This document shows positions 1 through 7,536 of a stretch of DNA of 9,429 nucleotides, piece after piece (position 1 is the first letter of the stretch; every line of letters begins with the position of its first letter). The notes beneath the pieces were generated by a model. It was not told the origin of the DNA. It saw only the letters and a list, made by a program, of their open reading frames with translations, and did not search any database. The position numbers were made by a program, and so were the translations under genes. This stretch comes from an uncultured Selenomonadales bacterium (GTDB lineage Bacteria > Bacillota > Negativicutes > Selenomonadales > Selenomonadaceae), in the NCBI GenBank assembly GCA_946547205.1, contig CAMNPA010000024.1, forward strand, positions 1-9,429, given 5' to 3'.

Positions 1-329
1 TGATCCTGCATGGCTTTAATCATGTTGCTTGACTCGAAGAAAAGGATTGTGCCGTAAGCTGCCTCGAAGCCGTTGAGTTTAGCCTCGGTCGCGGCATATT
101 TGAGCGGCGGAAGAATTGACTTAAGCGCGGATTTGGTGATGTGCCAAACGTTTTCGTGATGGTCAAGCATTGTGACGACGACGCGAGCCGATTGCATGTT
201 GAATGCCGACGGCGTGTCTTTAACCATGCGCTCAACTGCCGCCATTATCTGCGACTGCAGGACGGGAATATTTCTGCCGAGCTTGTAGATTGTGCGGCGC
301 GAAGTGACTGCCTCTTGAAAACTCTTCAT
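1..329 (-). CDS. Nitroreductase-family protein, fatty-acid-repression/Hbn1-like (3' end outside window)
   Basis: The frame is open from an ATG at 327-329 to the left edge, giving the first 109 residues of a protein that continues outside the window. The N-terminus reads MKSFQEAVTSRRTIYKLG. It is followed by DTPSAFNMQSARVVV (about residues 39-53) and, near residues 90-100, GFEAAYGTILFFE. This layout (early RR, a PSxFNxQSARVVV strand, GYGTVLFFE-like segment) matches the small FMN-binding nitroreductases related to yeast Hbn1/Frm2, which are normally about 200 residues. The family reduces nitro or quinone compounds with NAD(P)H; the natural substrate is unknown. The Shine-Dalgarno AGAAGGAG (340-347) lies 10 nt before the ATG. 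The gene starts 61 bp after the CoA-transferase stop on the same strand, with no terminator or convincing promoter between, so co-transcription is likely. Family call from memory of the motifs. Confidence 0.8.
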   Translation of the reverse strand, partial: MKSFQEAVTSRRTIYKLGRNIPVLQSQIMAAVERMVKDTPSAFNMQSARVVVTMLDHHENVWHITKSALKSILPPLKYAATEAKLNGFEAAYGTILFFESSNMIKAMQD

Positions 330-390
330 GATAATTTCTCTCCTTCTAACACTCAAAATTTACCCTCTAAAAAATGGAATGTTTTTAATC

Positions 391-1896
391 TTATTTGCGC
401 ATGTCGCCGGTCTCAAGGAAACGCGTATGGAAACTCAATGCCTCGTTGAGCAAATGCGGAGTCGCGGCTTTCTTGGTTGCGGCAAGAGCACGTTCGTAAT
501 AGTCAAGCAGAATCGGACGATAATCGGGATGAGCGCATTTGTTGATGACTTCCAACGCACGACGACGAGGCTCCAGTCCGCGCAGGTCTGCAATTCCGTA
601 TTCGCTGATGATAACGTCAACATCATGCTCCGTGTGGTCGACGTGCGAGCACATCGGAACGATTGAAGAAATTTTTCCGCCTTTGGCAGTCGACGGCGTG
701 TAGAAAATCGTAAGATAAGCGTTGCGTGCAAAGTCGCCGCTGCCGCCGATACCGTTCATCATTTTTGTTCCCGTGACGTGCGTTGAATTGATGTTGCCGT
801 AAATGTCGACTTCAAGCGCGGTGTTCATCGCGATAACTCCGAGTCTGTGAACGACTTCGGGCGAATTGGAAATTTCTTCGGGACGCAGAAGAATGTACTT
901 GCGGTATTTGTCGATGTCCTTGTAAAATCTGTCCATACCTGCGGGCGACGGACTGAAGGCAGTTCCGCTTGCGAATTTGAGTTTGCCGGCGTCGATAAGG
1001 TCAAGCATCGCGTCCTGGATGACTTCCGTATAAACAACCAAATCGCTCATGTCGCCTTCGACGAAACCTTCAAGCACCGCGTTTGCGACGTTGCCGACGC
1101 CCGATTGAAGCGGAAGAAGTCCTTTCGGCATACGACCGGCTTTAATTTCCGCCTTCAAAAATTCGAGCGTGAACTCTGCCATTTTCTTAGAGTTGTCATC
1201 AATCGGCGAGAGGTCGCGCGTGTGGTCTTTGATGTCGCATGGAACGATGAATTTGATTTTGTCGGGTGTGCAAGGAATAAACGTCGTGCCAATGCGGTCG
1301 TCAGCGTGAACAATCGGTATCGGCAGACGATTCGGCGGGTCAAGCGGAACATAAACGTCGTGCATACCTTCAAGCTCAAGCGGTTGAGTTGTGTTGACTT
1401 CGACGACGACCGTATCCGCGCTCTGAACGTAGCTTGCCGCATTGCCCAATGAAGTTGTCGGAATAAGGTTGCCTTCTTCGGTGATGGCGCACGCCTCAAC
1501 CAACGCGAAATCGATTTTCTTTTTGATAAAGCCCGTGCGCGTGAGTTGAGCCGATTCGCTCAAATGCAAGTCGAGATAATCAACGGTGCCGTCGTTAATT
1601 TCGGGACGGAGTTTGCTGTCCGTTTGATAGGGCAGACGTTGTTTGATGCCGCGGACTTCAGCAAGTGCGCCGTCGAATTCCGGGCCGGTTGATGCGCCCG
1701 TCCACATGTTGACTTGAAAAGGTTCCTTCCTCATGCGTTCGGCAAGAGCGAGCGGAACAGCTTTTGGATAAGCCGACGCCGTGAAGCCACTGCAAGCGAT
1801 TGTCCAGCCGGGCTGAATCCAATTCGCCACTTCCTGCGCGCTGACAATTTTGCTTAGCAAATCTTTGTTGCGCACTCTGTCGGTAATATCAATCAT
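391..1896 (-). CDS. Acetyl-CoA hydrolase/transferase family; probable succinyl-CoA (propionyl-CoA):carboxylate CoA-transferase
   Basis: This is a 501-residue cytoplasmic enzyme of the Cat1/AarC/ScpC class, which moves CoA between acyl-CoA and a carboxylate through a glutamyl-CoA intermediate. The probable catalytic glutamate is E291 in VVYTEVIQD. Other family signatures are QSGVGNVANAVLEGF (264-278), the glycine-rich GGSGDFARNAY (384-394), CSHVDHTEHDVDVIISEYG (416-434) and ADLRGLEPRRRA (436-447). The length is normal for the family. I chose the ATG at 1894-1896 because AAAGGAGGA (1907-1915) lies 10 nt upstream. A longer frame from a GTG at 1956 would start between the -35 and -10 of the promoter, so it is rejected. 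In succinate-pathway fermenters such an enzyme recycles CoA from propionyl-CoA to succinate; acetate as partner is equally possible. The nitroreductase-like gene follows on the same strand. Confidence 0.9.
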   Translation of the reverse strand: MIDITDRVRNKDLLSKIVSAQEVANWIQPGWTIACSGFTASAYPKAVPLALAERMRKEPFQVNMWTGASTGPEFDGALAEVRGIKQRLPYQTDSKLRPEINDGTVDYLDLHLSESAQLTRTGFIKKKIDFALVEACAITEEGNLIPTTSLGNAASYVQSADTVVVEVNTTQPLELEGMHDVYVPLDPPNRLPIPIVHADDRIGTTFIPCTPDKIKFIVPCDIKDHTRDLSPIDDNSKKMAEFTLEFLKAEIKAGRMPKGLLPLQSGVGNVANAVLEGFVEGDMSDLVVYTEVIQDAMLDLIDAGKLKFASGTAFSPSPAGMDRFYKDIDKYRKYILLRPEEISNSPEVVHRLGVIAMNTALEVDIYGNINSTHVTGTKMMNGIGGSGDFARNAYLTIFYTPSTAKGGKISSIVPMCSHVDHTEHDVDVIISEYGIADLRGLEPRRRALEVINKCAHPDYRPILLDYYERALAATKKAATPHLLNEALSFHTRFLETGDMRK

Positions 1897-1946
1897 TAAA
1901 ATTTCGTCCTCCTTTACATAATCGCTGATTATAATTTTACTTGAAA

Positions 1947-1975
1947 ATCTTAGCACGTAGATAACTCAAAATCAA
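1947..1975 (-). promoter_or_regulatory. Promoter of the CoA-transferase operon
   Basis: Read on the minus strand, a -35 TTGATT (1970-1975) and a -10 TAAGAT (1947-1952) are separated by 17 bp, with an extended -10 TGC directly before the -10. The predicted start near 1940 gives a leader of about 44 nt that contains the Shine-Dalgarno. No operator is obvious. Confidence 0.7.
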
Positions 1976-1982
1976 CCGCCGC

Positions 1983-2010
1983 AAAAAAAAATCCCGCCGC
2001 GTTGACGGGA
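1983..2010 (-). terminator. Rho-independent terminator of the RTX gene
   Basis: On the minus strand, 20 nt after the RTX stop, TCCCG (2006-2010) pairs with CGGGA (1992-1996) around a short loop that can form one or two further pairs. A run of nine T follows (1983-1991). It separates the RTX gene from the CoA-transferase promoter just downstream. Confidence 0.8.
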
Positions 2011-2029
2011 AAAGGTTACCGCGAAAATT

Positions 2030-3691
2030 TTATTTCTTGACGAGCTTAGTGCCGCTGATTTTGTAAGTAGAGCTGTTGACGTGAAAAGTCGTGGCGTCGA
2101 AATCTCGCAACGTGATGGCTTTGGACGTGGTGCCGACTTTGAAATAAACTTCGTCTTTCGATTTGCTGTAAGTCGCGCTGAACGTCCCGGTAATTTTTAA
2201 CAAGTCGTCGTTTTCAAAGCCGTAAATGACATCTTTGCCGTCGCCTTTGGCATAGATAAACGTATCAGCACCTGCATTGCCCCAAAGCGAATCATTACCT
2301 TTGCCGCCGCTTAGTGAATCATTGCCAGCGTTGCCGAAAATTTTATCGTTGCCGTCTCCGCCGCGAAGAATATCATTGCCCGCGCCGCCGTTCAAGGTGT
2401 CGTTATTATCGCCGCCGGACAGCGAATCTTTTCCTGCACCGCCAAAGAGTTTGTCATTGCCCGTGCCGCCGCTCAACGTGTCGTTTCCACTTCCGCCGAT
2501 GATTGAATTGGCAGACGCGTTGCCCGTGATTTTAATTGCCTTCGTGCGTTTCGAGGCGTCAAGATTTTTAAAAACATTTTCCAGCGTCAAGGGCGCAGCT
2601 GTCGAGTTAGTGACGAGCTGAGTAATTTCGTTGTTTGAGTTGAGTTCCGCCGTATACTTTACGCCGTACGCATCTATAGCGGTTACCGTTTGACCTTTGA
2701 TCTTTTTCAAAGTTACCGAGCCGGTTTCTGTCGTCAAGATAACGTCGCTGCCTTTGACGCTTGCCTTAATAACTCCCTCGTTGAAAGAAATTGTATCGCC
2801 CGTCGTGTAGTCTCTGATAACGTCTTTGCCCGTGCCGCAGATGAAAACGTCTTTGCCCGTGCCGCCGACGAAAGTATCATTACCGTTGCCGCCAATCAAC
2901 GTGTCATTACCTTTACCGCCGTTGAGTGAATCGTTTCCTTCATCGCCCCAAAGTGAATCGTTGCCTGCTCCACCCGACAGAGTATCTTTGCCATCGCTGC
3001 CTACGAGTAAATCGTTACCGCCGTCGCCAAATAATTTATCGTTGCCTGCCTCGCCGAATAATTCATCTTTGCCACTGCCGCCATAGAGAGTGTCATTACC
3101 ACTGCCGCCCAAGAGAAAATCATCACCTGCCTCGCCGTAGAGTTTATCGTTTCCTGCCTCACCGCCGAGTAAATCATTTCCCGTGCCGCCGTTGAGTGTA
3201 TCGTTGCCATCACCGCCGCGCAGAGTATCGTTGCCGTTTTGACCGTAAAGTTTGTCATTGCCCTTTAAGCCGTTGATAACGTCATTGCCGTCGTCGCCGT
3301 AAATGGAATCGTTGCCCGCGCCGCCATAGATTATGTTTGAAAGTTCATTGCCCGTGATTTTAATCGCCTTAGTTCTAAGTGAGGCGTCGATAACTTCCGT
3401 TGCAGGAGCGATTGTTACGGACGAATCAGCGTTATCCAACAGATTAAAGATTGTGTATGGCGTAATGTCAGCTGTATTCAGAAGCGTGAGTGAGCCGTCA
3501 GAGAAACTGTAAATGATGTTATCGCCGCTCTTCGTTCGATAAAAATTGCCGCCTGTAATTACGATTGTGTCATTTGCTTTGAAACCATAGACAATATCGT
3601 TTCCGCCATCTGCACCGACGTATACTATCTGGTTGCCGCCGTTGTTGACATTGAGCAATATTAAATCGTCGCCTTCTTGACCGTTTATCAA
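2030..3691 (-). CDS. RTX repeat protein, C-terminal fragment after the frameshift
   Basis: This 553-codon frame carries both nonapeptide blocks and the C-terminal module. It is bounded here by the first possible start, a TTG with no ribosome binding site, so independent translation is doubtful; it is better read as the 3' part of the interrupted gene. Two segments look like a repeated non-RTX module. The first is GGNDIVYGFKANDTIVITGG (fragment residues 29-48) with the following strand-rich stretch. The second is GDGKDVIYGFENDDLLKITG (483-502), leading into a C-terminal DFDATTFHVN (530-539). Such VIYGF-NDxLxITG plus FHV endings are typical of RTX proteins in anaerobic Firmicutes, as I recall. 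The final residues KISGTKLVKK are basic. Function beyond calcium binding and secretion is unknown. Confidence 0.7.
   Translation of the reverse strand: MINGQEGDDLILLNVNNGGNQIVYVGADGGNDIVYGFKANDTIVITGGNFYRTKSGDNIIYSFSDGSLTLLNTADITPYTIFNLLDNADSSVTIAPATEVIDASLRTKAIKITGNELSNIIYGGAGNDSIYGDDGNDVINGLKGNDKLYGQNGNDTLRGGDGNDTLNGGTGNDLLGGEAGNDKLYGEAGDDFLLGGSGNDTLYGGSGKDELFGEAGNDKLFGDGGNDLLVGSDGKDTLSGGAGNDSLWGDEGNDSLNGGKGNDTLIGGNGNDTFVGGTGKDVFICGTGKDVIRDYTTGDTISFNEGVIKASVKGSDVILTTETGSVTLKKIKGQTVTAIDAYGVKYTAELNSNNEITQLVTNSTAAPLTLENVFKNLDASKRTKAIKITGNASANSIIGGSGNDTLSGGTGNDKLFGGAGKDSLSGGDNNDTLNGGAGNDILRGGDGNDKIFGNAGNDSLSGGKGNDSLWGNAGADTFIYAKGDGKDVIYGFENDDLLKITGTFSATYSKSKDEVYFKVGTTSKAITLRDFDATTFHVNSSTYKISGTKLVKK
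2255..2497 (-). repeat. RTX nonapeptide block 2 (9 units)
   Basis: Nine consecutive nonapeptides run from GGSGNDTLS to GNAGADTFI. The block is preceded by the same lead-in as block 1, RTKAIKITGN, indicating duplication of a whole lead-in plus beta-roll module within the protein. Confidence 0.9.
2813..3325 (-). repeat. RTX nonapeptide block 1 (about 19 units)
   Basis: The DNA encodes about 19 consecutive nine-residue units of the GGxGxDxUx type (27 bp period), for example GGAGNDSIY, GGDGNDTLN and GEAGNDKLF. The last units degenerate to GGTGKDVFI and CGTGKDVIR before RDYTTGD. Each pair of units normally binds calcium through the GGxGxD turns in a parallel beta-roll. Confidence 0.9.
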
Positions 3692-3726
3692 GTTTCCCGT
3701 GCCTTCAACGTAAATCGTATCATTAC

Positions 3727-3990
3727 CTATACCGCCGAGAACTGTCCGTCGTTGCCGCTGCTTAATATGTAATCCGCTTCGTAGTTTCCTTGAAGGCTCA
3801 CATTGTCGCCAAGGTTGCTGATGTCGTCGTTATCGGTGCCGCCGTCAATCGTAACGTAATTCGCGTAGTTGGTAATGGTGTCGTTGCCGCCGTAAGCAAT
3901 TATTCTTGCAAACGAATCCGCGTTCTCTATTCTGTCGTTGCCATAGGTGCCATAGATATTAATGGTGTCATCGAAAAAATATTCCGCCAT
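3727..3990 (-). CDS. RTX repeat protein, N-terminal fragment before the frameshift
   Basis: This 87-codon frame starts at the ATG 3988-3990, 8 nt after AAGGAG (minus strand), and stops at TAG 3727-3729. It begins MAEYFFDDTINIYGTYGNDR and contains imperfect GGNDTITN and GGTDNDDISN beta-roll units. The ending GNDGQFSAV is out of frame. Shifting by one base near 3745 restores VLGGIGNDTIY, which continues the repeat pattern. The alternative start 60 nt upstream falls ahead of the ribosome binding site in the promoter region and is not used. Confidence 0.7.
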   Translation of the reverse strand: MAEYFFDDTINIYGTYGNDRIENADSFARIIAYGGNDTITNYANYVTIDGGTDNDDISNLGDNVSLQGNYEADYILSSGNDGQFSAV

Positions 3991-4021
3991 AAGATCATCT
4001 CCTTTAAAAAATTTTTGTTCA

Positions 4022-4050
4022 ATTATACGACGCGCAGGCAAGCTTTGCAA
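4022..4050 (-). promoter_or_regulatory. Promoter of the RTX gene
   Basis: On the minus strand a -35 TTGCAA (4045-4050) is followed after exactly 17 bp by a consensus -10 TATAAT (4022-4027). The start is predicted near 4015, giving a leader of about 25 nt with the Shine-Dalgarno AAAGGAGAT. Confidence 0.75.
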
Positions 4051-4089
4051 AAAAATCCCGACGCAGTTTAAAAATTTTTCCTTGACCTA

Positions 4090-4118
4090 TTGACTTTTTG
4101 ATTTTTTGAGTTTATCAT
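4090..4118 (+). promoter_or_regulatory. Promoter of clpB
   Basis: A -35 TTGACT (4090-4095) and a -10 TATCAT (4113-4118) are 17 bp apart, facing clpB. A second TTGACC (4082-4087) lies 8 bp upstream in the same orientation. No CIRCE inverted repeat is seen, so heat-shock control by HrcA is not supported. The leader is about 35 nt and ends in AGGAGTGAT (4147-4155), the clpB Shine-Dalgarno. Confidence 0.7.
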
Positions 4119-4160
4119 TTGCCGCGTCGAAAAGAATTCAATCAACAGGAGTGATAAATC

Positions 4161-6756
<2,596 letters not shown>

Positions 6757-6776
<20 letters not shown>

Positions 6777-6826
6777 ATTCGCGGCTTGAAAAATTTTGGC
6801 GGCTGTGATAACATTGCGCCCATAAA
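6757..6826 (+). repeat. 70-bp exact direct repeat, copy 1 (clpB 3' end plus antisense promoter)
   Basis: Positions 6757-6826 are identical to 7126-7195 (369 bp apart). Copy 1 contains the last codons of clpB (VTLEK and stop), 9 bp of spacer and the whole plus-strand promoter of cassette 1. The identity breaks at 6827/7196, just after the predicted RNA start. Confidence 0.95.
6786..6814 (+). promoter_or_regulatory. Promoter of antisense RNA 1
   Basis: TTGAAA (6786-6791), 17 bp and TAACAT (6809-6814) with an extended -10 TGA directly before it. It begins 10 bp after the clpB stop and points towards the 3' end of the small minus-strand gene at 6930-7028. The RNA start is predicted near 6821. 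Confidence 0.65.
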
Positions 6827-6838
6827 AGAGAGAATTAA

Positions 6839-6854
6839 TACCCATCGATTCCAC
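6839..6854 (+). repeat. Pairing repeat DRa of cassette 1
   Basis: The 16-nt TACCCATCGATTCCAC recurs exactly at 7022-7037. Copies in direct orientation transcribed from opposite strands give complementary RNAs. This copy is about 19 nt into antisense RNA 1. Confidence 0.85.
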
Positions 6855-6860
6855 AAAAGC

Positions 6861-6904
6861 AAAAACCCCCGAGGCGATCTGCTTGCTACAGACCCTCGGG
6901 GGTT
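6861..6904 (-). terminator. Terminator of small peptide gene 1
   Basis: The arms AACCCCCGAGG (6864-6874) and CCTCGGGGGTT (6894-6904) pair over 11 bp, with an inner TCTG/CAGA stem and a 7-nt loop. On the minus strand the stem runs into TTTTT (6861-6865), a good rho-independent terminator 26 nt after the peptide stop. The two RNAs of the cassette would be complementary across this hairpin, including its loop. A second small hairpin, TGCGCT/AGCGCA, sits next to it at 6904-6921. Confidence 0.8.
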
Positions 6905-6929
6905 GCGCTAATCAAAGCGCAGTGGAGAC

Positions 6930-7028
6930 TCAATCGTTATCCTTGAGCAAGGACTTGAGCCAATCGTAGACGAAACGCGCGATTGCACTTGTCACGATTT
7001 TATTTATGAAAGATCTTATGCTACCCAT
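6930..7028 (-). CDS. Small hydrophobic/amphipathic peptide, putative Fst-like type I toxin 1
   Basis: This 32-codon gene is too short for routine gene calling. It begins MGSIRSFINKIVTSA, continues through an aliphatic/aromatic stretch to VYDWLK (residues 20-25) and ends SLLKDND. A strong SD, GGAAGGGGGTGG (7034-7045), is 5 nt from the ATG. A sigma-A promoter lies 55 bp upstream and a terminator directly downstream, so the unit is a complete monocistronic mRNA of about 216 nt. Residues 4-29 could form one membrane-associated helix followed by a charged tail. Fst/PepA1-type toxins share this plan: about 30 residues, one helix, a WL near its end and a polar tail. The overall sequence is not a clear Fst match and lacks the PxxxG of Fst. 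Toxicity is inferred from architecture, not shown. It is related to the 35-residue peptide in the next cassette, chiefly over DWLK-3-KDND. Confidence 0.7.
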   Translation of the reverse strand: MGSIRSFINKIVTSAIARFVYDWLKSLLKDND

Positions 7029-7037
7029 CGATTCCAC
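7022..7037 (+). repeat. Pairing repeat DRb of cassette 1 (toxin start region)
   Basis: This is identical to 6839-6854 and spans the last SD base, the SD-ATG gap, the start codon and codon 2 with two bases beyond, in the minus-strand mRNA. Antisense RNA 1 bound here would block ribosome entry. Confidence 0.85.
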
Positions 7038-7082
7038 CCCCTTCCTTGATCGCAGGGATCGGGGTCGGATAACGACAGGCGC

Positions 7083-7111
7083 ATTTTATCACTCGTGTTA
7101 AAAAATTTCAA
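7083..7111 (-). promoter_or_regulatory. Promoter of small peptide gene 1
   Basis: On the minus strand TTGAAA (7106-7111), 17 bp and TAAAAT (7083-7088) with extended -10 TGA. Start predicted near 7076. In the leader, ACCCC (complement of 7061-7065) can pair with the GGGGGT of the SD and close a stem around an inner GATC/GATC pairing, which may hide the ribosome binding site. Confidence 0.7.
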
Positions 7112-7125
7112 CGCGACAACTTTTC

Positions 7126-7195
7126 ACGTCACGCTTGAAAAATAAATTCGCGGCTTGAAAAATTTTGGCGGCTGTGATAACATTGCGCCCATAAA
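7126..7195 (+). repeat. 70-bp exact direct repeat, copy 2 (clpB 3' fossil plus antisense promoter)
   Basis: This second copy carries 20 bp that once encoded the clpB C-terminus and stop codon but lack any upstream clpB sequence. It shows that cassette 2 arose by tandem duplication at this site. Its promoter is identical to that of cassette 1. Confidence 0.95.
7155..7183 (+). promoter_or_regulatory. Promoter of antisense RNA 2
   Basis: TTGAAA (7155-7160), 17 bp and TAACAT (7178-7183), an exact copy of the cassette 1 promoter inside the 70-bp repeat. RNA start predicted near 7190. Confidence 0.65.
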
Positions 7196-7205
7196 TAGAA
7201 ACGTA

Positions 7206-7222
7206 AACTCCATTGCACTCAC
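7206..7222 (+). repeat. Pairing repeat DRa of cassette 2
   Basis: AACTCCATTGCACTCAC matches 7396-7412 at 16 of 17 positions (A7217 against G7407). It has no similarity to the cassette 1 pairing repeat although it occupies the same place in the cassette. Confidence 0.8.
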
Positions 7223-7227
7223 AGACG

Positions 7228-7270
7228 AAAAAATCCCCCGAACAGGTTCTGGGAAAACCTTTCGGGGGAT
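7228..7270 (-). terminator. Terminator of small peptide gene 2
   Basis: ATCCCCCGAA (7233-7242) pairs with TTCGGGGGAT (7261-7270), then after a one-base bulge AGGTT pairs with AACCT around a 7-nt loop. The minus-strand RNA ends in six T (7228-7233). The inner stem and loop differ from those of the cassette 1 terminator; the CCCCCGA core is shared. Confidence 0.85.
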
Positions 7271-7295
7271 GCGTCTCTACAGGCGCAGTTCAGGC

Positions 7296-7403
7296 TCAGT
7301 CGTTGTCCTTAAAGAACTTCTTGAGCCAATCGACGACGAAATCAGCGATCACATCTGCAATCACGTTCGCCGCGATTATGTATAAGAACGTATCGAACTC
7401 CAT
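7296..7403 (-). CDS. Small hydrophobic peptide, putative Fst-like type I toxin 2
   Basis: This 35-codon gene begins MEFDTFLYIIAANVIAD, continues VIADFVVDWLK (residues 18-28) and ends KFFKDND. Residues 6-24 are strongly hydrophobic apart from two Asp, consistent with a single membrane helix and a charged tail. The SD AAAGGGGGTG (7410-7419) is 6 nt from the ATG. The gene has its own promoter 57 bp upstream and a terminator 26 nt after the stop, for an mRNA of about 226 nt. It shares the DWLK-3-KDND ending with peptide 1; the N-terminal halves have diverged. The VVDWLKK segment recalls the HWL-basic ending of staphylococcal and enterococcal Fst/PepA1 relatives. Assignment as a toxin is inference from the antisense architecture. 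Confidence 0.7.
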   Translation of the reverse strand: MEFDTFLYIIAANVIADVIADFVVDWLKKFFKDND

Positions 7404-7412
7404 TGCGCTCAC
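7396..7412 (+). repeat. Pairing repeat DRb of cassette 2 (toxin start region)
   Basis: This partner of 7206-7222 covers the end of the SD, the start codon and codon 2 with two bases beyond in the minus-strand mRNA of peptide gene 2. Confidence 0.8.
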
Positions 7413-7459
7413 CCCCTTTACCCAAAACTACAGCAACGGGGCCGGACAACGGCAATGGA

Positions 7460-7488
7460 ATTTTATCACTTGTACTAAAAAATTTCAA
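7460..7488 (-). promoter_or_regulatory. Promoter of small peptide gene 2
   Basis: On the minus strand TTGAAA (7483-7488), 17 bp and TAAAAT (7460-7465) with extended -10 TGA, nearly identical to the cassette 1 promoter. Start predicted near 7453. In the leader, CCCC (complement of 7438-7441) can pair with the GGGGG of the SD, as in cassette 1. Confidence 0.7.
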
Positions 7489-7495
7489 CGCGGCA

Positions 7496-7525
7496 CCCGT
7501 CGAACACTCGGCGGGAATTTTTTTT
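7496..7525 (+). terminator. Plus-strand terminator beyond both cassettes
   Basis: CCCG (7496-7499) pairs with CGGG (7512-7515) enclosing TCG/CGA after one mismatch, followed by AATTTTTTTT (7516-7525). This is the first good terminator for plus-strand transcripts after clpB. It would end antisense RNA and clpB read-through before the convergent metallopeptidase gene. Confidence 0.65.
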
Positions 7526-7536
7526 GCAACGTTCAG

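Larger units (their letters stand above)
2030..3990 (-). pseudogene. RTX calcium-binding repeat protein, interrupted by a one-base frameshift
   Basis: Two minus-strand frames together encode one RTX protein of about 653 residues if a single base is restored near 3742-3750. The first frame begins at an ATG (3990) preceded by AAAGGAGAT (SD). It runs through GNDxI-type repeats to SSGNDG, then leaves frame and stops at 3727. The second frame, open across the same point, continues VLGGIGNDTIYVEG and carries the rest to a stop at 2030. In corrected numbering, residues 1-210 form a degenerate beta-roll, 223-393 hold about 19 nonapeptides, 394-498 a non-repeat spacer, 499-579 nine more nonapeptides, and 580-653 a C-terminal module. 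There is no signal peptide. RTX proteins usually leave the cell by type I secretion with a C-terminal signal and fold on binding calcium outside. Whether the break is biological or an assembly error cannot be told from the sequence. Confidence 0.75.
6821..6904 (+). ncRNA. Predicted antisense RNA 1 (type I antitoxin, RNAII-like)
   Basis: The predicted transcript starts near 6821. It carries TACCCATCGATTCCAC at 6839-6854, the exact complement of the ribosome binding/start region of small peptide gene 1, and then enters the GC-rich hairpin at 6864-6904. Its length would be about 84 nt if that hairpin ends it. The hairpin is followed on this strand by only two T, so the 3' end is uncertain and longer antisense transcripts are possible. 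In the pAD1 par locus, RNAII is likewise a short RNA convergent with the toxin mRNA and complementary to both its start region and its terminator. Confidence 0.6.
7190..7270 (+). ncRNA. Predicted antisense RNA 2 (type I antitoxin, RNAII-like)
   Basis: The RNA would begin near 7190 with the same first six bases as antisense RNA 1 and then diverge. It carries AACTCCATTGCACTCAC (7206-7222), complementary with one mismatch to the start region of peptide gene 2, and then runs into the hairpin 7233-7270, about 81 nt in all. There is no T-tract after the hairpin on this strand. The 3' end may therefore lie further on, at the latest at the terminator 7496-7525, in which case the whole peptide gene would be covered by antisense. 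Confidence 0.6.

Noticed and set aside
1897..1956. A 20-residue N-terminal extension of the CoA-transferase from a GTG at 1956
   Set aside because: The GTG lies between the predicted -35 and -10, and the perfect SD is within the extension, directly before the ATG at 1896.
2277..3258. Several proline-, serine- or arginine-rich frames opposite the RTX gene
   Set aside because: They are shadows of the 27-bp GGxGxD repeats on the other strand; their low complexity follows from the repeats.
2255..3325. The regular 27-bp repeats as a possible CRISPR or minisatellite
   Set aside because: The repeats are in frame, vary at the DNA level and encode the RTX consensus. There are no conserved repeats with unique spacers.
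4082..4095. Two TTGAC motifs before clpB as a CtsR heat-shock operator
   Set aside because: CtsR sites are heptamer direct repeats with a period of 10 bp. Here the period is 8 bp and one motif doubles as the -35 box, so the match is not supported.
7330..7400. Holin or phage-lysis peptide as the identity of the small hydrophobic genes
   Set aside because: No phage genes are nearby, and the convergent antisense promoters with start-site repeats fit a type I toxin-antitoxin locus better.
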